The notes: a model not told the origin generated them from the letters alone. Positions 8,517 to 17,897 are shown, counted from the stretch's first letter. The stretch: 64,000 nt of DNA from JACOMS01 sp964352785 (GCA_964352785.1 CAYGTI010000016.1:11690-75689); one strand, 5' to 3'. Program-made: numbers and translations.

Positions 8517-10148
8517 TTAAGCCTCGACCGTTTCCGCTTCGATGGGGTTACCCTCTTCGTCAAGTTCCAGCTCTGAGTCAGGTTCTAAATCGGACGGGTC
8601 AATCCAGCCGGCTTTAACGCGGGCTTGCATGATCATATCCGTGGCTTGTTCATTTGAAAGTTTCATGGCTTCAAGAATGCCCTCTTCATGGACTTTCTCG
8701 CCGTCTTTCATTTCCGTGTAACCGCGAATATCGTCCGGCACCAACCCGGCAACATCCTCGACTGTTTTAATATCGTTTTCACCAAAGGCGACAGCCATCG
8801 GCAAAGTGACGCCCGGAATTTCTAGAACATCATCCTCGACGCCGGCCTCTTTCCGGGCTGCATCTTGCTCAACGGCTTGACGCTCTAGGAATTCACGGGC
8901 GCGGGTTTGAAGCTCGGTCGCTGTTTCCTCATCGAATCCTTCAATAGAGCTCAGCTCTTCTGCGGCCACATAACCCACTTCTTCTAGGGTTTCGAATCCT
9001 TCGGAGACCAAAAGCTGCGCGATCATTTCATCCACATCCAGCGCGTTCAAAAACAGCTCGGAACGGACTTGGAATTCTTTCTGGCGGCGTTCGGATTCCT
9101 GTGCTTCTGTCAAGATATCAATAGTCCAGCCAGAGAGCTGCGACGCGAGGCGAACATTTTGGCCCCGGCGGCCAATAGCCAACGAGAGCTGCTCTTCGGG
9201 CACGACAACCTCAATCCGGTTATCATTTTCATCCATAACGACTTTAGACACCTCAGCGGGTTGCAGCGCGTTGACGATAAATGTCGCCGCATCGTCAGTC
9301 CAAGGAATAATATCAATACGCTCGCCTTGTAGCTCGTTGACAACGGCTTGAACGCGGGAGCCGCGCATACCGACACAAGCGCCGACGGGGTCAATTGATC
9401 CGTCATTAGAATAAACGGCAATTTTTGCCCGGCTACCCGGATCACGCGCCACAGAGACGATTTGGATAATACCTTCGTAAACTTCAGGTACTTCTTGAGA
9501 GAAAAGCTGTGCCATAAATTGGTTGTGAGCGCGCGAGAGGAAAATTTGTGATCCGCGCGGCTCTTGGCGCACGTCATGAATATAGGCGCGGATACGATCA
9601 CCGCTTTTAACATTCTCGCGCGGCAAGGCTTGCTCGCGGCGGATCACGCCTTCGGCGCGGCCAAGGTCGACTATGATGTGGCCATATTCCACGCGTTTGA
9701 CGATACCGTTGATAATTTCGCCGACGCGGTCTTTATACTCTTCGAACTGACGGGCGCGCTCAGCATCGCGAACTTTTTGCATGATGACCTGCTTGGCCAT
9801 CTGGCTTTGAACACGGCCAAATTCTATGGGCGGCAATGTTGTTGTGATCTCATATCCAATTTCGGCCTCTGGGTGATCCATCTTGGCGGACGTCAGATCA
9901 ATTTCTATGGCTTCGTTCTCAACCTCTTCAGCGACAGTAATGACGCGCTTGAGGTCCATTTCGCCGGTCACAGGGTCTAGGCGGGCCCGAATATCAAGTT
10001 CGCTACCATAACGCAGACGCGCCGCTTTTTGGATGGCTTCTTCGATGGCTTCGAGCACGATGGCTTTATCGATTGATTTTTCCTGCGCAACAGCGCTTGC
10101 AATCTGTAGAAGCTCAAGGCGGTTAGCACTAATTCCAGCTGTTGACAT
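8517..10148 (-). CDS. nusA: transcription termination/antitermination factor NusA
   Basis: NusA binds RNA polymerase and nascent RNA and modulates pausing, termination and antitermination. The 543-residue protein shows the N-terminal polymerase-binding domain, an S1 domain (DRVGEIINGIVKRVEYGHIIVDLG), KH domains with GMRGSRVQAVVNEL and AIGRRGQNVRLAS, and C-terminal helix-hairpin-helix repeats, ending in an acidic tail. The start is 1 base from the rimP stop, as in the standard rimP-nusA operon. Confidence 0.97.
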   Translation of the reverse strand: MSTAGISANRLELLQIASAVAQEKSIDKAIVLEAIEEAIQKAARLRYGSELDIRARLDPVTGEMDLKRVITVAEEVENEAIEIDLTSAKMDHPEAEIGYEITTTLPPIEFGRVQSQMAKQVIMQKVRDAERARQFEEYKDRVGEIINGIVKRVEYGHIIVDLGRAEGVIRREQALPRENVKSGDRIRAYIHDVRQEPRGSQIFLSRAHNQFMAQLFSQEVPEVYEGIIQIVSVARDPGSRAKIAVYSNDGSIDPVGACVGMRGSRVQAVVNELQGERIDIIPWTDDAATFIVNALQPAEVSKVVMDENDNRIEVVVPEEQLSLAIGRRGQNVRLASQLSGWTIDILTEAQESERRQKEFQVRSELFLNALDVDEMIAQLLVSEGFETLEEVGYVAAEELSSIEGFDEETATELQTRAREFLERQAVEQDAARKEAGVEDDVLEIPGVTLPMAVAFGENDIKTVEDVAGLVPDDIRGYTEMKDGEKVHEEGILEAMKLSNEQATDMIMQARVKAGWIDPSDLEPDSELELDEEGNPIEAETVEA

Positions 10149-10149
10149 T

Positions 10150-10725
10150 TCAGGTCTCCTTATCCGGTGTATGGGGGTCAGCTATATCTGTTTTATTTGG
10201 CTTTATTTCATTTTGAGACGCTTCGAACGCTTTTCGCCCGGCTTCGATCAAATCATCCGTGATCAGCAGCTTCGCTTCGCTAATCCAATCAAAAGGGATT
10301 TGAGCTGTCTCATCATCGCCGTCCAGGTCGATATCAATATTCGCGCCGTCAACTCCGGCCAAAATACCGCGAAAACGCTTACGGCCCTCGACCAAGCGGT
10401 CAAGCTCAAGGCGGGCGAGATGACCCTCATAGGTTTCAAAGTCCGCAAGGCTTGTTAGCGGGCGGTCAAGTCCCGGGGATGAGACCTCTAAGATGTAAGC
10501 ATCGCGAAGCGGATCATCGACTTCCAGCGCAGATGACAGAGCTCGCGAAAGTTCCGCGCAATCGCCCACACCCATAAGGCCGTCGGATGTGCGTTCCGCC
10601 ATAATCTGAACGGTGGAGCGCTTGCTGCTCATGACGCGAATGCGCACGATATGATATCCCATATCCTCAGCCACGGGCTCCGCCACAGCTAAAATACGCG
10701 CATCCATATCCGTTTTTGTTTTCAT
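10150..10725 (-). CDS. rimP: ribosome maturation factor RimP
   Basis: RimP assists 30S subunit maturation. The protein begins with VAEPVAEDMGYHIVRIRV, and the central motif LEVSSPGLDRPL is the family signature. At 191 residues it is slightly long, with a C-terminal extension after the SH3-like domain. It is the first gene of the rimP-nusA-ylxR-infB block and is separated from the upstream minus-strand genes by an intrinsic terminator. Confidence 0.95.
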   Translation of the reverse strand: MKTKTDMDARILAVAEPVAEDMGYHIVRIRVMSSKRSTVQIMAERTSDGLMGVGDCAELSRALSSALEVDDPLRDAYILEVSSPGLDRPLTSLADFETYEGHLARLELDRLVEGRKRFRGILAGVDGANIDIDLDGDDETAQIPFDWISEAKLLITDDLIEAGRKAFEASQNEIKPNKTDIADPHTPDKET

Positions 10726-10752
10726 TTCTACTCCAGCCGCCTTGTTTCAGAT

Positions 10753-10782
10753 ACAAAAAAAACGGCCCCTTTCGGGGCCGCC
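10753..10782 (-). terminator. intrinsic terminator upstream of rimP
   Basis: On the minus strand a perfect 7-bp GC stem (CGGCCCC with GGGGCCG, loop of 4) is followed by eight or more T. It terminates transcripts from the dapE/membrane-protein pair before the rimP operon. Confidence 0.88.
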
Positions 10783-10883
10783 GATCAGCATCCGTGTGCT
10801 TTAGGCGATGTATATGAGAGGGATATAGGCCGAATAATATGAAATGTCACTAGGGCAATGACATTTTATTTTACGTTTCTGTT

Positions 10884-11450
10884 TTAGGCATATTGCGCAA
10901 TACCCACAAGAAGAACCGTCAAGCCCATGGCTGTGATAAGGCACCCAGTCAAAACTGCCGCGCCCCACTCAAACCCGGCAATGCGCGCCGCAAGCCGGAT
11001 ATCAATCGCGAGCGTTAAAAGATAAATGCCCATCACCGTGTAAACGGCGGGCAGGAATGTTAGCGCGCCCACAAGAGTGGCTCCCATAATCAGAGCCGAT
11101 AAAAACGCTGCGAAAAAAATCGACCAGTGGCGCACTATAACCCAAGGACGAAAGCTCTCCATTTTATCAAAAACAAGGCTCAACATGTAGGCACTGACTA
11201 CGAAAGTCAGCGCATAAAGGATCAAAATAATAGAGAAGGCTGCTGTCGGCAAAGCCGTCTGCGCGCCGCCTGCCTCAATGGCCTGATGATTTTGTACGGC
11301 TGCCGCGCACACATAGTAAAACGGCAGGCTGAGAAACAGCGCCACAAAAGACTGCTGGAAACCTGACTTGGAAAAGTCAAAATGACCTTCCCACTTTGGC
11401 GAGCGGCCCAAGGCTTTCACGCATCCATTTAGTAACCGCGGTAAATTCAT
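10884..11450 (-). CDS. small integral membrane protein, family not assigned
   Basis: The protein has 188 residues and about five hydrophobic helices (for example FVALFLSLPFYYVCAAAV, AAFSIILILYALTFVVSAYML, IFFAAFLSALIMGATLVGAL and the C-terminal AVLTGCLITAMGLTVLLVGIA). The layout recalls Yip1-like membrane proteins, but no diagnostic motif is visible. Its ATG overlaps the dapE stop by 4 bases, so it is translated from the dapE transcript. No function is assigned. Confidence 0.75.
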   Translation of the reverse strand: MNLPRLLNGCVKALGRSPKWEGHFDFSKSGFQQSFVALFLSLPFYYVCAAAVQNHQAIEAGGAQTALPTAAFSIILILYALTFVVSAYMLSLVFDKMESFRPWVIVRHWSIFFAAFLSALIMGATLVGALTFLPAVYTVMGIYLLTLAIDIRLAARIAGFEWGAAVLTGCLITAMGLTVLLVGIAQYA

Positions 11451-12610
11451 GGAAAATATTGCCGCAACAAGGTCATATATATCCGGGTCAGAGTCTCAAT
11501 ATCGACCACGTCAACCCGCTCATTGACTTGGTGCATCGTGGCTCCAACAAGACCAAATTCAACAACCGGCGCATAATGCGTAATATAGCGTGCATCAGAC
11601 GTTCCCCCGGATGTCGAAAGAGCCGGGCGGCGTCCCGTCACCTGCTCAACAGCATCCTGCAGGCTCTGTGTAAAACGACACGGCTCAGTTAGAAATGCCT
11701 CGCCCGTACAGCGCAAATCAGCATCAATCTGTCCGTCAAAATCTGCCGCAACCTCATCGACAAGGCTTTGAATCCAGACTTTGAGGTCATCCCCGCAATG
11801 CTCGGTATTGAACCGGATATTAAACTTGGCATGGGCCGTCTCTGGAATGACGTTATGGGCCAGATTGTCAACATCGATGGACGTGACTTCCAAATTGGAT
11901 GGTTGAAAAAAAGCATTCCCGTCATCAAGACGGCGCGCGAGTAATTTTGACAAAAGCGTGATTAAAACCGGAACCGGGTTTGAGGCCCGGTGCGGGTAGG
12001 CCACGTGGCCTTGCTGGCCAGTAACGGTCAGCTTGGCATTGAGCGAACCGCGTCGTCCGTTTTTGATCATATCGCCTAACGCGTCGGGGTTTGTCGGCTC
12101 GCCCACCAGACAGTGATCAATGATTTCACCTTTGGCCGTGATCGCCTTAAGTAATTTTTCAGTGCCGTTTACTGCCGGGCCTTCTTCGTCGCCTGTAATC
12201 AGAAAGCTGATAGAGCCTTGCGGTGCCCAGCCCTGCTCCAGCAGAGTTTCAAGCGCGCTGACAAAGGCCGCAATCGCGCCTTTCATATCCGCTGCGCCGC
12301 GTCCCCAAAGCTGCCCGTCTTTCACCTCTCCGGCGAACGGCGCATGGCTCCATTTCTGCGCGTCGCCTGTAGGCACCACATCCGTATGTCCGGCAAAACA
12401 GAAGTTCGGAGCCAAACTGCCGAGGCGCGCATAAAGATTATCGACGCGCTCGACGCCCTCGCCAAACAGATAGCGCGTACAGGCAAACCCCATGACCTCC
12501 AGCCGGGATTGCAGAACATCCATCGCGCCCGCATCAACCGGCGTAACAGAGGGGCGGCGGATAAGCTCTTGAGCCAGCGCGAGCGCGCCTGAAGGTTCAT
12601 TTAATGTCAT
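11447..12610 (-). CDS. dapE: succinyl-diaminopimelate desuccinylase
   Basis: This zinc peptidase M20-family enzyme hydrolyses N-succinyl-LL-diaminopimelate in lysine and peptidoglycan precursor synthesis. Metal-site motifs are visible: FAGHTDVVPTGD, WGRGAADMKG, ITGDEEGPA and the C-terminal VGATMHQVNERV. The dimerisation domain begins around GRRGSLNAKLTVTGQQGHVAYPH. Length (387 residues) is normal. It is followed by a 4-base-overlapping membrane-protein gene. Confidence 0.95.
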   Translation of the reverse strand: MTLNEPSGALALAQELIRRPSVTPVDAGAMDVLQSRLEVMGFACTRYLFGEGVERVDNLYARLGSLAPNFCFAGHTDVVPTGDAQKWSHAPFAGEVKDGQLWGRGAADMKGAIAAFVSALETLLEQGWAPQGSISFLITGDEEGPAVNGTEKLLKAITAKGEIIDHCLVGEPTNPDALGDMIKNGRRGSLNAKLTVTGQQGHVAYPHRASNPVPVLITLLSKLLARRLDDGNAFFQPSNLEVTSIDVDNLAHNVIPETAHAKFNIRFNTEHCGDDLKVWIQSLVDEVAADFDGQIDADLRCTGEAFLTEPCRFTQSLQDAVEQVTGRRPALSTSGGTSDARYITHYAPVVEFGLVGATMHQVNERVDVVDIETLTRIYMTLLRQYFP

Positions 12611-12704
12611 GAGCGCTTTAAAGCGGGCCAGTGCGCATTATGCAAGACCGTAAACGCCTATGGCATAAAATTTGCAGACTCACTTTCATTCACAGAACGG
12701 CGCA

Positions 12705-13592
12705 ATGATGATTATTAACCTGACAGGCGGAGATAATACCCAATACGGGAAGTCCATTCAAAAGATGGATCATAATATTGCGGACACGGGATTGTTCTCC
12801 GACGGCAACCTGATCCGCGCTCTTGATATGCACCCACCGGAGAATTTGGACATTTGTCTGAAAGGGTCATTTGAATCCTGCGAGCGGAGCGGAGCCAGTA
12901 GTTTTGAATTATTAGAAGCAGTAAAACGCGGCCAATTATGGCTAAACTTGCGTAACATTCACGATCAACCCACACCTCACGGCCGCCTCGTCATGCATAT
13001 GCACAAAGCCTTTGAGCGCCATATGGGCATCTCTGCACGTAGCCGCATTGGTGGACTTCTAATTTCATCACCGCGCGCCAGCGTAGGGTATCATATTGAC
13101 CTGACCGACGTTACGCTCTGGCATTTGCGGGGCCGTAAGCGTCTTTTTGTTTATCCCAACCATGCCCCGTATATTCATTCGCTGGATATTCAAAAAACCG
13201 CGCTGCAAGCGGGCATAGAAAAAATACCGTACCGTCAGAATTTTGAAGATCAGGTGATAAAAATTGATCTCGAACCGGGTGAGCTTATTTGCTGGCCGCA
13301 TCTGTCGCCGCACCGCGTTGATAATCTTGAAGGCTTGAATGTCTCTCTTAGCCTTGAGAGCCTCACGCTCGCCTCGCGGTTACGTGTCGGTGCGCATTAT
13401 TTTGACGGCATGATCAATCACACATTTGGCACAAAGATTGAAAACGGTGCGCCGCATCCAGCTTTGGGGTTTTCTAAAGCCGCTATTGCTGCTGTTGCCA
13501 AAAAAGCAGGTTTTACACGCCGTCACAGCCAGCCGCTCAAACCTGCGTTCAAAATTAATTTACGTAAACCAGGCTGCGTCGAAGCCCTCTAA
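12705..13592 (+). CDS. cupin/JmjC-like protein, possible 2-oxoglutarate-dependent oxygenase
   Basis: The central segment ASVGYHIDLTDVTLWHLRGRKRLFVYPN followed by EPGELICWPHLSPHRVDNLEG matches the JmjC/cupin-8 pattern. It offers a H-x-D pair (HID) and a distal His (PHRV) that could bind iron. The substrate is unknown. A TTG at 12672 would add 11 residues; the ATG pair at 12705/12708 is preferred. The gene stands alone, divergent from dapE and convergent with the HTH gene. The C-terminal tail is basic (RRHSQPLKPAFKINLRK). Confidence 0.65.
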   Translation: MMIINLTGGDNTQYGKSIQKMDHNIADTGLFSDGNLIRALDMHPPENLDICLKGSFESCERSGASSFELLEAVKRGQLWLNLRNIHDQPTPHGRLVMHMHKAFERHMGISARSRIGGLLISSPRASVGYHIDLTDVTLWHLRGRKRLFVYPNHAPYIHSLDIQKTALQAGIEKIPYRQNFEDQVIKIDLEPGELICWPHLSPHRVDNLEGLNVSLSLESLTLASRLRVGAHYFDGMINHTFGTKIENGAPHPALGFSKAAIAAVAKKAGFTRRHSQPLKPAFKINLRKPGCVEAL

Positions 13593-13603
13593 CAACCAGC
13601 CGT

Positions 13604-13837
13604 TTACTCAGCCGCTTTGGCGGGCGCTTCCTCATCCGGTTCATATTCCAGAATATCTGCAGGCTGACAGCCTAGCTCCCGGCAGAGTGCATCCAGCGTT
13701 GAAAACCGCACAGCGCGGGCTTTCCCGGTTTTCAGGATAGACAGGTTCGCGAGCGTAATGCCAACCTTATCGGCCAGCTCCGTCAGCGACATGCGGCGGT
13801 CGAGCAAAACCCGGTCTAAGTTTACACGAATGGCCAT
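13604..13837 (-). CDS. small XRE-family regulator (YozG-like)
   Basis: The 77-residue helix-turn-helix protein contains MSLTELADKVGITLANLSILKTGKARAVRF, then LCRELGCQPADILEY, typical of the YozG-type regulators paired with DUF2975 membrane proteins. The upstream DUF2975 stop and this ATG overlap as TAATG, so the two are coupled. The family pairing is well known; the regulated target is probably the pair itself. Confidence 0.88.
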   Translation of the reverse strand: MAIRVNLDRVLLDRRMSLTELADKVGITLANLSILKTGKARAVRFSTLDALCRELGCQPADILEYEPDEEAPAKAAE

Positions 13838-14385
13838 TAGACTGTTAGTTCCTGATCACGGCGCAATTCCAACCCGATTCGGAAAACTTCGGCCATGGCC
13901 GCGATCACAAAGACAAGGAACCACGCCGACAGACGGGTATCCAAAGAAAAACTGGTCAGGGCTGACCCGGCATGATCCGGCGCGCCAGGTAGTACGCCCA
14001 TGATCACCATACGGAAAATTTCTACAAGTGCGATCACGATCCAGGTTTTACGCAAGCGGGAAATATTGGCCTCGACAAAAGGATCGCCGTTTAGGGTTGT
14101 CTTGACAATTTGTTTAACGACCAAAGCCACATACAGATAAGCCCCCGCCATGACCGCCGCAATCAACGGATTTAACGCAAGGCTATGGGGGCTTGGCATT
14201 TCGCCGCCAGTCGCTTCGAGTTTCGCCATAAAGACGTCGCGCCATTCACTGGAGAATTGCATAACCAAAGCCGTTCCAAGCATGAATATCATGCCAAGTA
14301 ACAGCCCCGCAATGATGATCCATAAAAGGATGTTCATGATCCGGGCAATAAGAGGGGGGGATGCTGTCAAGGTGGGTCTCTTCAC
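13837..14385 (-). CDS. DUF2975 membrane protein
   Basis: The 182-residue protein has four hydrophobic segments (IMNILLWIIIAGLLLGMIFMLGTAL, LIAAVMAGAYLYVALVV, TWIVIALVEIFRMVIMGV, LSAWFLVFVIAAMAEVFRIG) and ends in a basic segment, ELRRDQELTV. The size, topology and linked small XRE regulator match the DUF2975/YozG pair. Function is unknown. An AT-rich TTATCGATAA palindrome at about 14397-14406 lies upstream and could be a regulator site. Confidence 0.8.
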   Translation of the reverse strand: MKRPTLTASPPLIARIMNILLWIIIAGLLLGMIFMLGTALVMQFSSEWRDVFMAKLEATGGEMPSPHSLALNPLIAAVMAGAYLYVALVVKQIVKTTLNGDPFVEANISRLRKTWIVIALVEIFRMVIMGVLPGAPDHAGSALTSFSLDTRLSAWFLVFVIAAMAEVFRIGLELRRDQELTV

Positions 14386-14514
14386 TCTGTTATAAGTTAT
14401 CGATAATCAATAATGCCTACAAATGCAAGCCCACAAAACATCTCGCGCTTTACCTGCGGAGCTAAGGCGCGTAGATCGTTCGCACAAAGTAACTTTTAGC
14501 CAAGGAGTACGGTG

Positions 14515-15129
14515 ATGCCCCGCCTGACCAAAATTGTTGTGGCCTCTCACAATGAAGGAAAGGTACGCGAAATTCGCGATCTTCTGCACCCCTTTGGCGT
14601 GACAACACATAGCGCAAGCGAGCTTGATCTGCCAGAGCCCTATGAAACGGAAACAACATTTGCGGGGAACGCGCGTCTTAAGGCTGTGGCCGCCGCTAAC
14701 GCCAGCGGATTAGCGGCCCTTTCAGATGATAGCGGCTTGGCCGTTGATGCGCTGAACGGCGATCCGGGGATTTACGCCGCGCGCTGGGCGCAACTTCCAA
14801 ATATTGAGGGCGGTGGGCGCGATTTTGATATGGCGATGTGGCGCGTTCACACACAGATGCAAGCCGCAGGAGGTGCGCCAACCGCGCGGTTTATCTGCGC
14901 ATTATGCTTGGCCTTTCCAAGCGGTAAAACCTTTGTTTACGAGGGCTCTGTTGAAGGCGAAATGGTGTGGCCACCGCGCGGCGATAAAGGGTTTGGTTAT
15001 GACCCCATATTCCAGGCGCTGGGTGATAAACTAACCTTTGCCGAAATTGACCCCGCACAGAAACACGCAAAAAGCCACCGGGCTGCGGCTTTTACAAAGT
15101 TCCTTGCGGATCAGTTTCCAAATGGCTGA
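14515..15129 (+). CDS. rdgB: XTP/dITP pyrophosphatase
   Basis: This enzyme removes non-canonical purine triphosphates (dITP, XTP) from the nucleotide pool. Family motifs are present: VVASHNEGKVREI at the N-terminus (substrate-binding SHNxxK), ALSDDSGLAVDALNGDPGIYAARWA, and GDKGFGYDPIF plus KHAKSHRAAAF near the C-terminus. Both GTG 14512 and ATG 14515 are possible; the ATG follows CAAGGAGTACGGTG, a good ribosome site. The last 8 bases overlap hemW, an arrangement common in proteobacteria. Confidence 0.96.
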   Translation: MPRLTKIVVASHNEGKVREIRDLLHPFGVTTHSASELDLPEPYETETTFAGNARLKAVAAANASGLAALSDDSGLAVDALNGDPGIYAARWAQLPNIEGGGRDFDMAMWRVHTQMQAAGGAPTARFICALCLAFPSGKTFVYEGSVEGEMVWPPRGDKGFGYDPIFQALGDKLTFAEIDPAQKHAKSHRAAAFTKFLADQFPNG

Positions 15130-16267
15130 AGGGGTAGACAGCCTCGCAGTCTATATCCACTGGCCTTATTGCGCCCGTATCTGCCCCTATTGTGATTTCA
15201 ACGTTTATAAAGCCCGGCAGGACGATCACCTGATCGGTGCGATACTCAAAGATTTGTCATATTGGCGAAACTGGAGCGGGCCAAGAGCCATTACTTCAGT
15301 GCATTTTGGCGGCGGTACTCCGTCTTTACTACCCTCCGCCAGCCTTGCAAAAATCACAGCGCATGTTGATGAGCTTTGGGGCGTCTCCACGGCGACCGAA
15401 ATTGCTATTGAAGCCAACCCCAATGATTGTGACGACGCACAGTGGCGGAAGATGGCCAACGCAGGGGTAACCCGGGTCTCCCTTGGCGTACAAACTTTCA
15501 TTGATGACACTCTAAATTTTCTAGGTCGGGATCACAGTGCGGCAGCAGCTCAGACAGCTCTTGCAGCGGCTATCAATATTTTTCCGTCTGTCTCACTTGA
15601 TCTTATTTTTGGATGGGCCGAACAAACAGCCAAGCAGTGGAATTATGATTTAGAACGTGCTGTTGCGAGCGGCGCGGATCATGTCTCGGCCTATCAATTG
15701 ACTATAGAGCCCGGGACGGCTTTTGCCCAAATGGAGGCGCGGGGACAATCCAAGAGCGTTGACGAGATGCAAAGTGCTGACTTTTATGAGGCGGCATCTA
15801 AGGCCCTCCTCGCGGCGGGGTTCGAGCATTATGAAGTGTCTAACTTTGCGAGGCCGGGGCACCACTCACGTCATAATCTATCTTACTGGCAAGGCGAGGA
15901 TTATGTGGGAGTCGGGCCAGGCGCGCATGGCCGCCTGACTCGAAACGGGCAGCGCACGGCGACCATCGCGGCCCTGCGCCCAAAAGAATATCAGGAACGC
16001 GTGAACCAGACGGGCTCAGGGATTGCAGAAAAAGAGGCTTTATCTGCTACGGCTTGGGCAGAAGAGTATATTTTGATGGGCCTGAGGATCAGCGCTGGAC
16101 TTTGCCTGCAAAAATATGCGGATATTTCAGGCAGTCCTTTAAGTCCGGCGCGGTTGCGTCCATTTATAGAGGATGGCTACCTTATTCAAAAAGAGGGCCG
16201 CCTTTTCGCGGCGCCCAAAGGCCGCCTTGTACTCAACCATATTACTGAGAAACTTCTGGTCGGGTAG
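15122..16267 (+). CDS. hemW: HemW-family radical SAM heme chaperone
   Basis: This is a radical SAM protein related to coproporphyrinogen III oxidase HemN; HemW members bind heme and act as heme chaperones rather than oxidases. The iron-sulfur motif is YCARICPYCDF (CxxxCxxC, lacking the extra Cys of HemN). It also has VHFGGGTPSLLP, EANPND and GVQTF motifs and a C-terminal HemN-type winged region. The start at ATG 15122, overlapping the rdgB end, gives the usual length (381 residues). Confidence 0.95.
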   Translation: MAEGVDSLAVYIHWPYCARICPYCDFNVYKARQDDHLIGAILKDLSYWRNWSGPRAITSVHFGGGTPSLLPSASLAKITAHVDELWGVSTATEIAIEANPNDCDDAQWRKMANAGVTRVSLGVQTFIDDTLNFLGRDHSAAAAQTALAAAINIFPSVSLDLIFGWAEQTAKQWNYDLERAVASGADHVSAYQLTIEPGTAFAQMEARGQSKSVDEMQSADFYEAASKALLAAGFEHYEVSNFARPGHHSRHNLSYWQGEDYVGVGPGAHGRLTRNGQRTATIAALRPKEYQERVNQTGSGIAEKEALSATAWAEEYILMGLRISAGLCLQKYADISGSPLSPARLRPFIEDGYLIQKEGRLFAAPKGRLVLNHITEKLLVG

Positions 16268-16272
16268 TGAGC

Positions 16273-16971
16273 CTAACTGTCACTTCGCTCCCCAAACAAG
16301 GCGCTGCCCACGCGGACATGGGTTGCGCCCATTTTGATCGCCGTTTCATAGTCACCACTCATCCCCATTGATAGACATGGCAAGCCGTGGTCAGCGGCCA
16401 TATTTGCCAAAAGCCAAAAATGCGGCGAGGCCGCTTCGCCTTGCGGCGGGATACACATTAAACCTTCGGGTGAAAGGCTGTAATCTTGGCGCAACGTTTT
16501 TAGAAAGTTTGGCACATCCGAAGGAGTCACGCCTGCTTTTTGGGGCTCTTCGCCTGTATTGACCTGAACCAAAAGCCGCGGCATCTGCCCTATTTTATCC
16601 GCCGCCTTGACCAGTGCTTTTGCGAGTTTTTCCCGGTCAAGGGTTTCAATCACATCAAATAAGCGCACCGCATCTTCGGCTTTGTTAGTTTGCAGCGGCC
16701 CGATCAAGCGTAGCTCAAGGCTCTCTCTCGCGCTTGCGAATGTTGCCCCCCACCGCGCTTGGGCTTCTTGAACGCGGTTCTCACCAAAAACGCGCTGACC
16801 TGCCGCGAGCATATCTGCAACCCGCATATCCGGCTGAACTTTAGAAACGGCCACCAAACTAATGTCCTTAGGGCTACGGCCCGCGCTCTTGGCGGCGGCG
16901 AAAATCCGGCCTAGGGTATCAGTGCGGCGCTCAGAAATTTGGGCTGAATGTGTAGAAAGATCATGCGGCAT
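16273..16971 (-). CDS. pyridoxal-phosphate homeostasis protein (YggS family)
   Basis: This is a PLP-binding TIM-barrel protein that buffers PLP levels. The lysine-bearing strand is VAVSKVQPDMRVADML, followed by GENRVQEA, RLIGPLQTNK and the C-terminal CLSMGMSGDYETAIKMGATHVRVGSALFG phosphate-binding motif. Length (232 residues) is standard. Its ATG overlaps the divergent thiE-like ATG in the sequence CATG, so the two promoters must lie within each other's coding regions or overlap. Confidence 0.94.
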   Translation of the reverse strand: MPHDLSTHSAQISERRTDTLGRIFAAAKSAGRSPKDISLVAVSKVQPDMRVADMLAAGQRVFGENRVQEAQARWGATFASARESLELRLIGPLQTNKAEDAVRLFDVIETLDREKLAKALVKAADKIGQMPRLLVQVNTGEEPQKAGVTPSDVPNFLKTLRQDYSLSPEGLMCIPPQGEAASPHFWLLANMAADHGLPCLSMGMSGDYETAIKMGATHVRVGSALFGERSDS

Positions 16972-17629
16972 GACTCCTCATTACAAGGATTGGCAGTTTA
17001 AAGGAAGAGACAGCCTCGCACGGGCAGCGACAAAACTGTATAAAGCGCGAACGCGTCTGTGCCGGCTCTCCCCCCTAGTTTTTATGACTGATCCCGAGCG
17101 TGTGCCAAATACGGTCGCCGCCGTCCAAAACCTGCCTGAAGGCGTGGCAGTTATTTATCGGCATTTTGGCAAGAGCGATAAATTGGAAGAGGCGGAGGTT
17201 TTGCGGCGGCTGACGTTTGAACGCGGCCAACAATTTCTTATCGCTGAGGACCCGGAGCTTGTCATAAAAACGGGCGCTGACGGGGTTCATTTTCGCCGTA
17301 ATAGCCTTGCCACATTGCCTGCTCTTTGGCGGGAGCGCTGCCCGGCTTGGATTATTACAATGGCCGGGCAAAAATCGGGTGGTGTTTATGATCAAGCGGT
17401 CTCAATGCTGGATGCTGTATTTGTCTCGAGCATTTTTGAAAGCCAAAGCCCGTCTGGGGGAGCGCCAATAGGTACCCAAAAACTCAAAGATATTTGCAAT
17501 CGACTGGACGTTCCTGTCATTGCGCTCGGCGGGTTGACTACAACAAATGCCGCTCAACTTGTTGGTACAGGCGCGGCAGGCCTTGCGGGAGTCAGTGGGC
17601 TCGCGTGCATGAAACGCTCAGCTATATAA
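16970..17629 (+). CDS. thiE: thiamine-phosphate synthase (ThiE/TenI-like, divergent)
   Basis: The protein follows the ThiE barrel: LVFMTDPERV at strand 1, GVAVIYRHFG, then GADGVHFRRNSL, AVFVSSIFESQSPSGGAPIG and a C-terminal IALGGLTTTNAAQLVGTGAAGLAGVSGL phosphate loop. Thiamine-phosphate synthases join HMP-PP and thiazole phosphate; this short divergent form is common in alphaproteobacteria. The ATG at 16970 is back to back with the YggS-family start. A longer frame (from 16862) runs through that gene and is unlikely. TenI-like activity is an alternative. Confidence 0.75.
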   Translation: MTPHYKDWQFKGRDSLARAATKLYKARTRLCRLSPLVFMTDPERVPNTVAAVQNLPEGVAVIYRHFGKSDKLEEAEVLRRLTFERGQQFLIAEDPELVIKTGADGVHFRRNSLATLPALWRERCPAWIITMAGQKSGGVYDQAVSMLDAVFVSSIFESQSPSGGAPIGTQKLKDICNRLDVPVIALGGLTTTNAAQLVGTGAAGLAGVSGLACMKRSAI

Positions 17630-17735
17630 CGCGTTTTTGCGGTTCCTCTGTGCTGTCCGGGTTATATGAAGTTGTTGGGCTTAGACTGTGTGACGCCGTT
17701 CTTACATGATAGCGTGGTGACAAACTTTGTTTACT

Positions 17736-17829
17736 TAGTGCATTTCTTGATTAATCGTACTCGGGAAAGCCTCAGAAATTAGGCAAATAAGGCCTAATTT
17801 CTGATACTGATTTTACAGGAATTGCACTC
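17736..17829 (+). repeat. 94-bp miniature inverted-repeat element, copy 1
   Basis: This copy runs from TAGTGCATTTCTTG to CAGGAATTGCACT and is about 85 percent identical by eye to copies at 19599-19692 (inverted) and 54498-54591, with no length change. Its ends form an imperfect terminal inverted repeat of about 24 bases. In the middle this copy has a perfect 13-bp hairpin (TCAGAAATTAGGC with its complement, loop of 7). It lies between thiE and the GNAT-nitrilase unit, about 70 bp past the end of the small membrane ORF. Confidence 0.88.
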
Positions 17830-17897
17830 GTTGCAGCTCTCGCGGTACGTTGACCTTAGTGTGGGTGTTTGGTGGACGTTGACTCCCGTAGCTGGCC

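Noticed and set aside
17494..17709. ORF overlapping the end of thiE
   Set aside because: It runs in another frame of a real gene and has no independent start signal.
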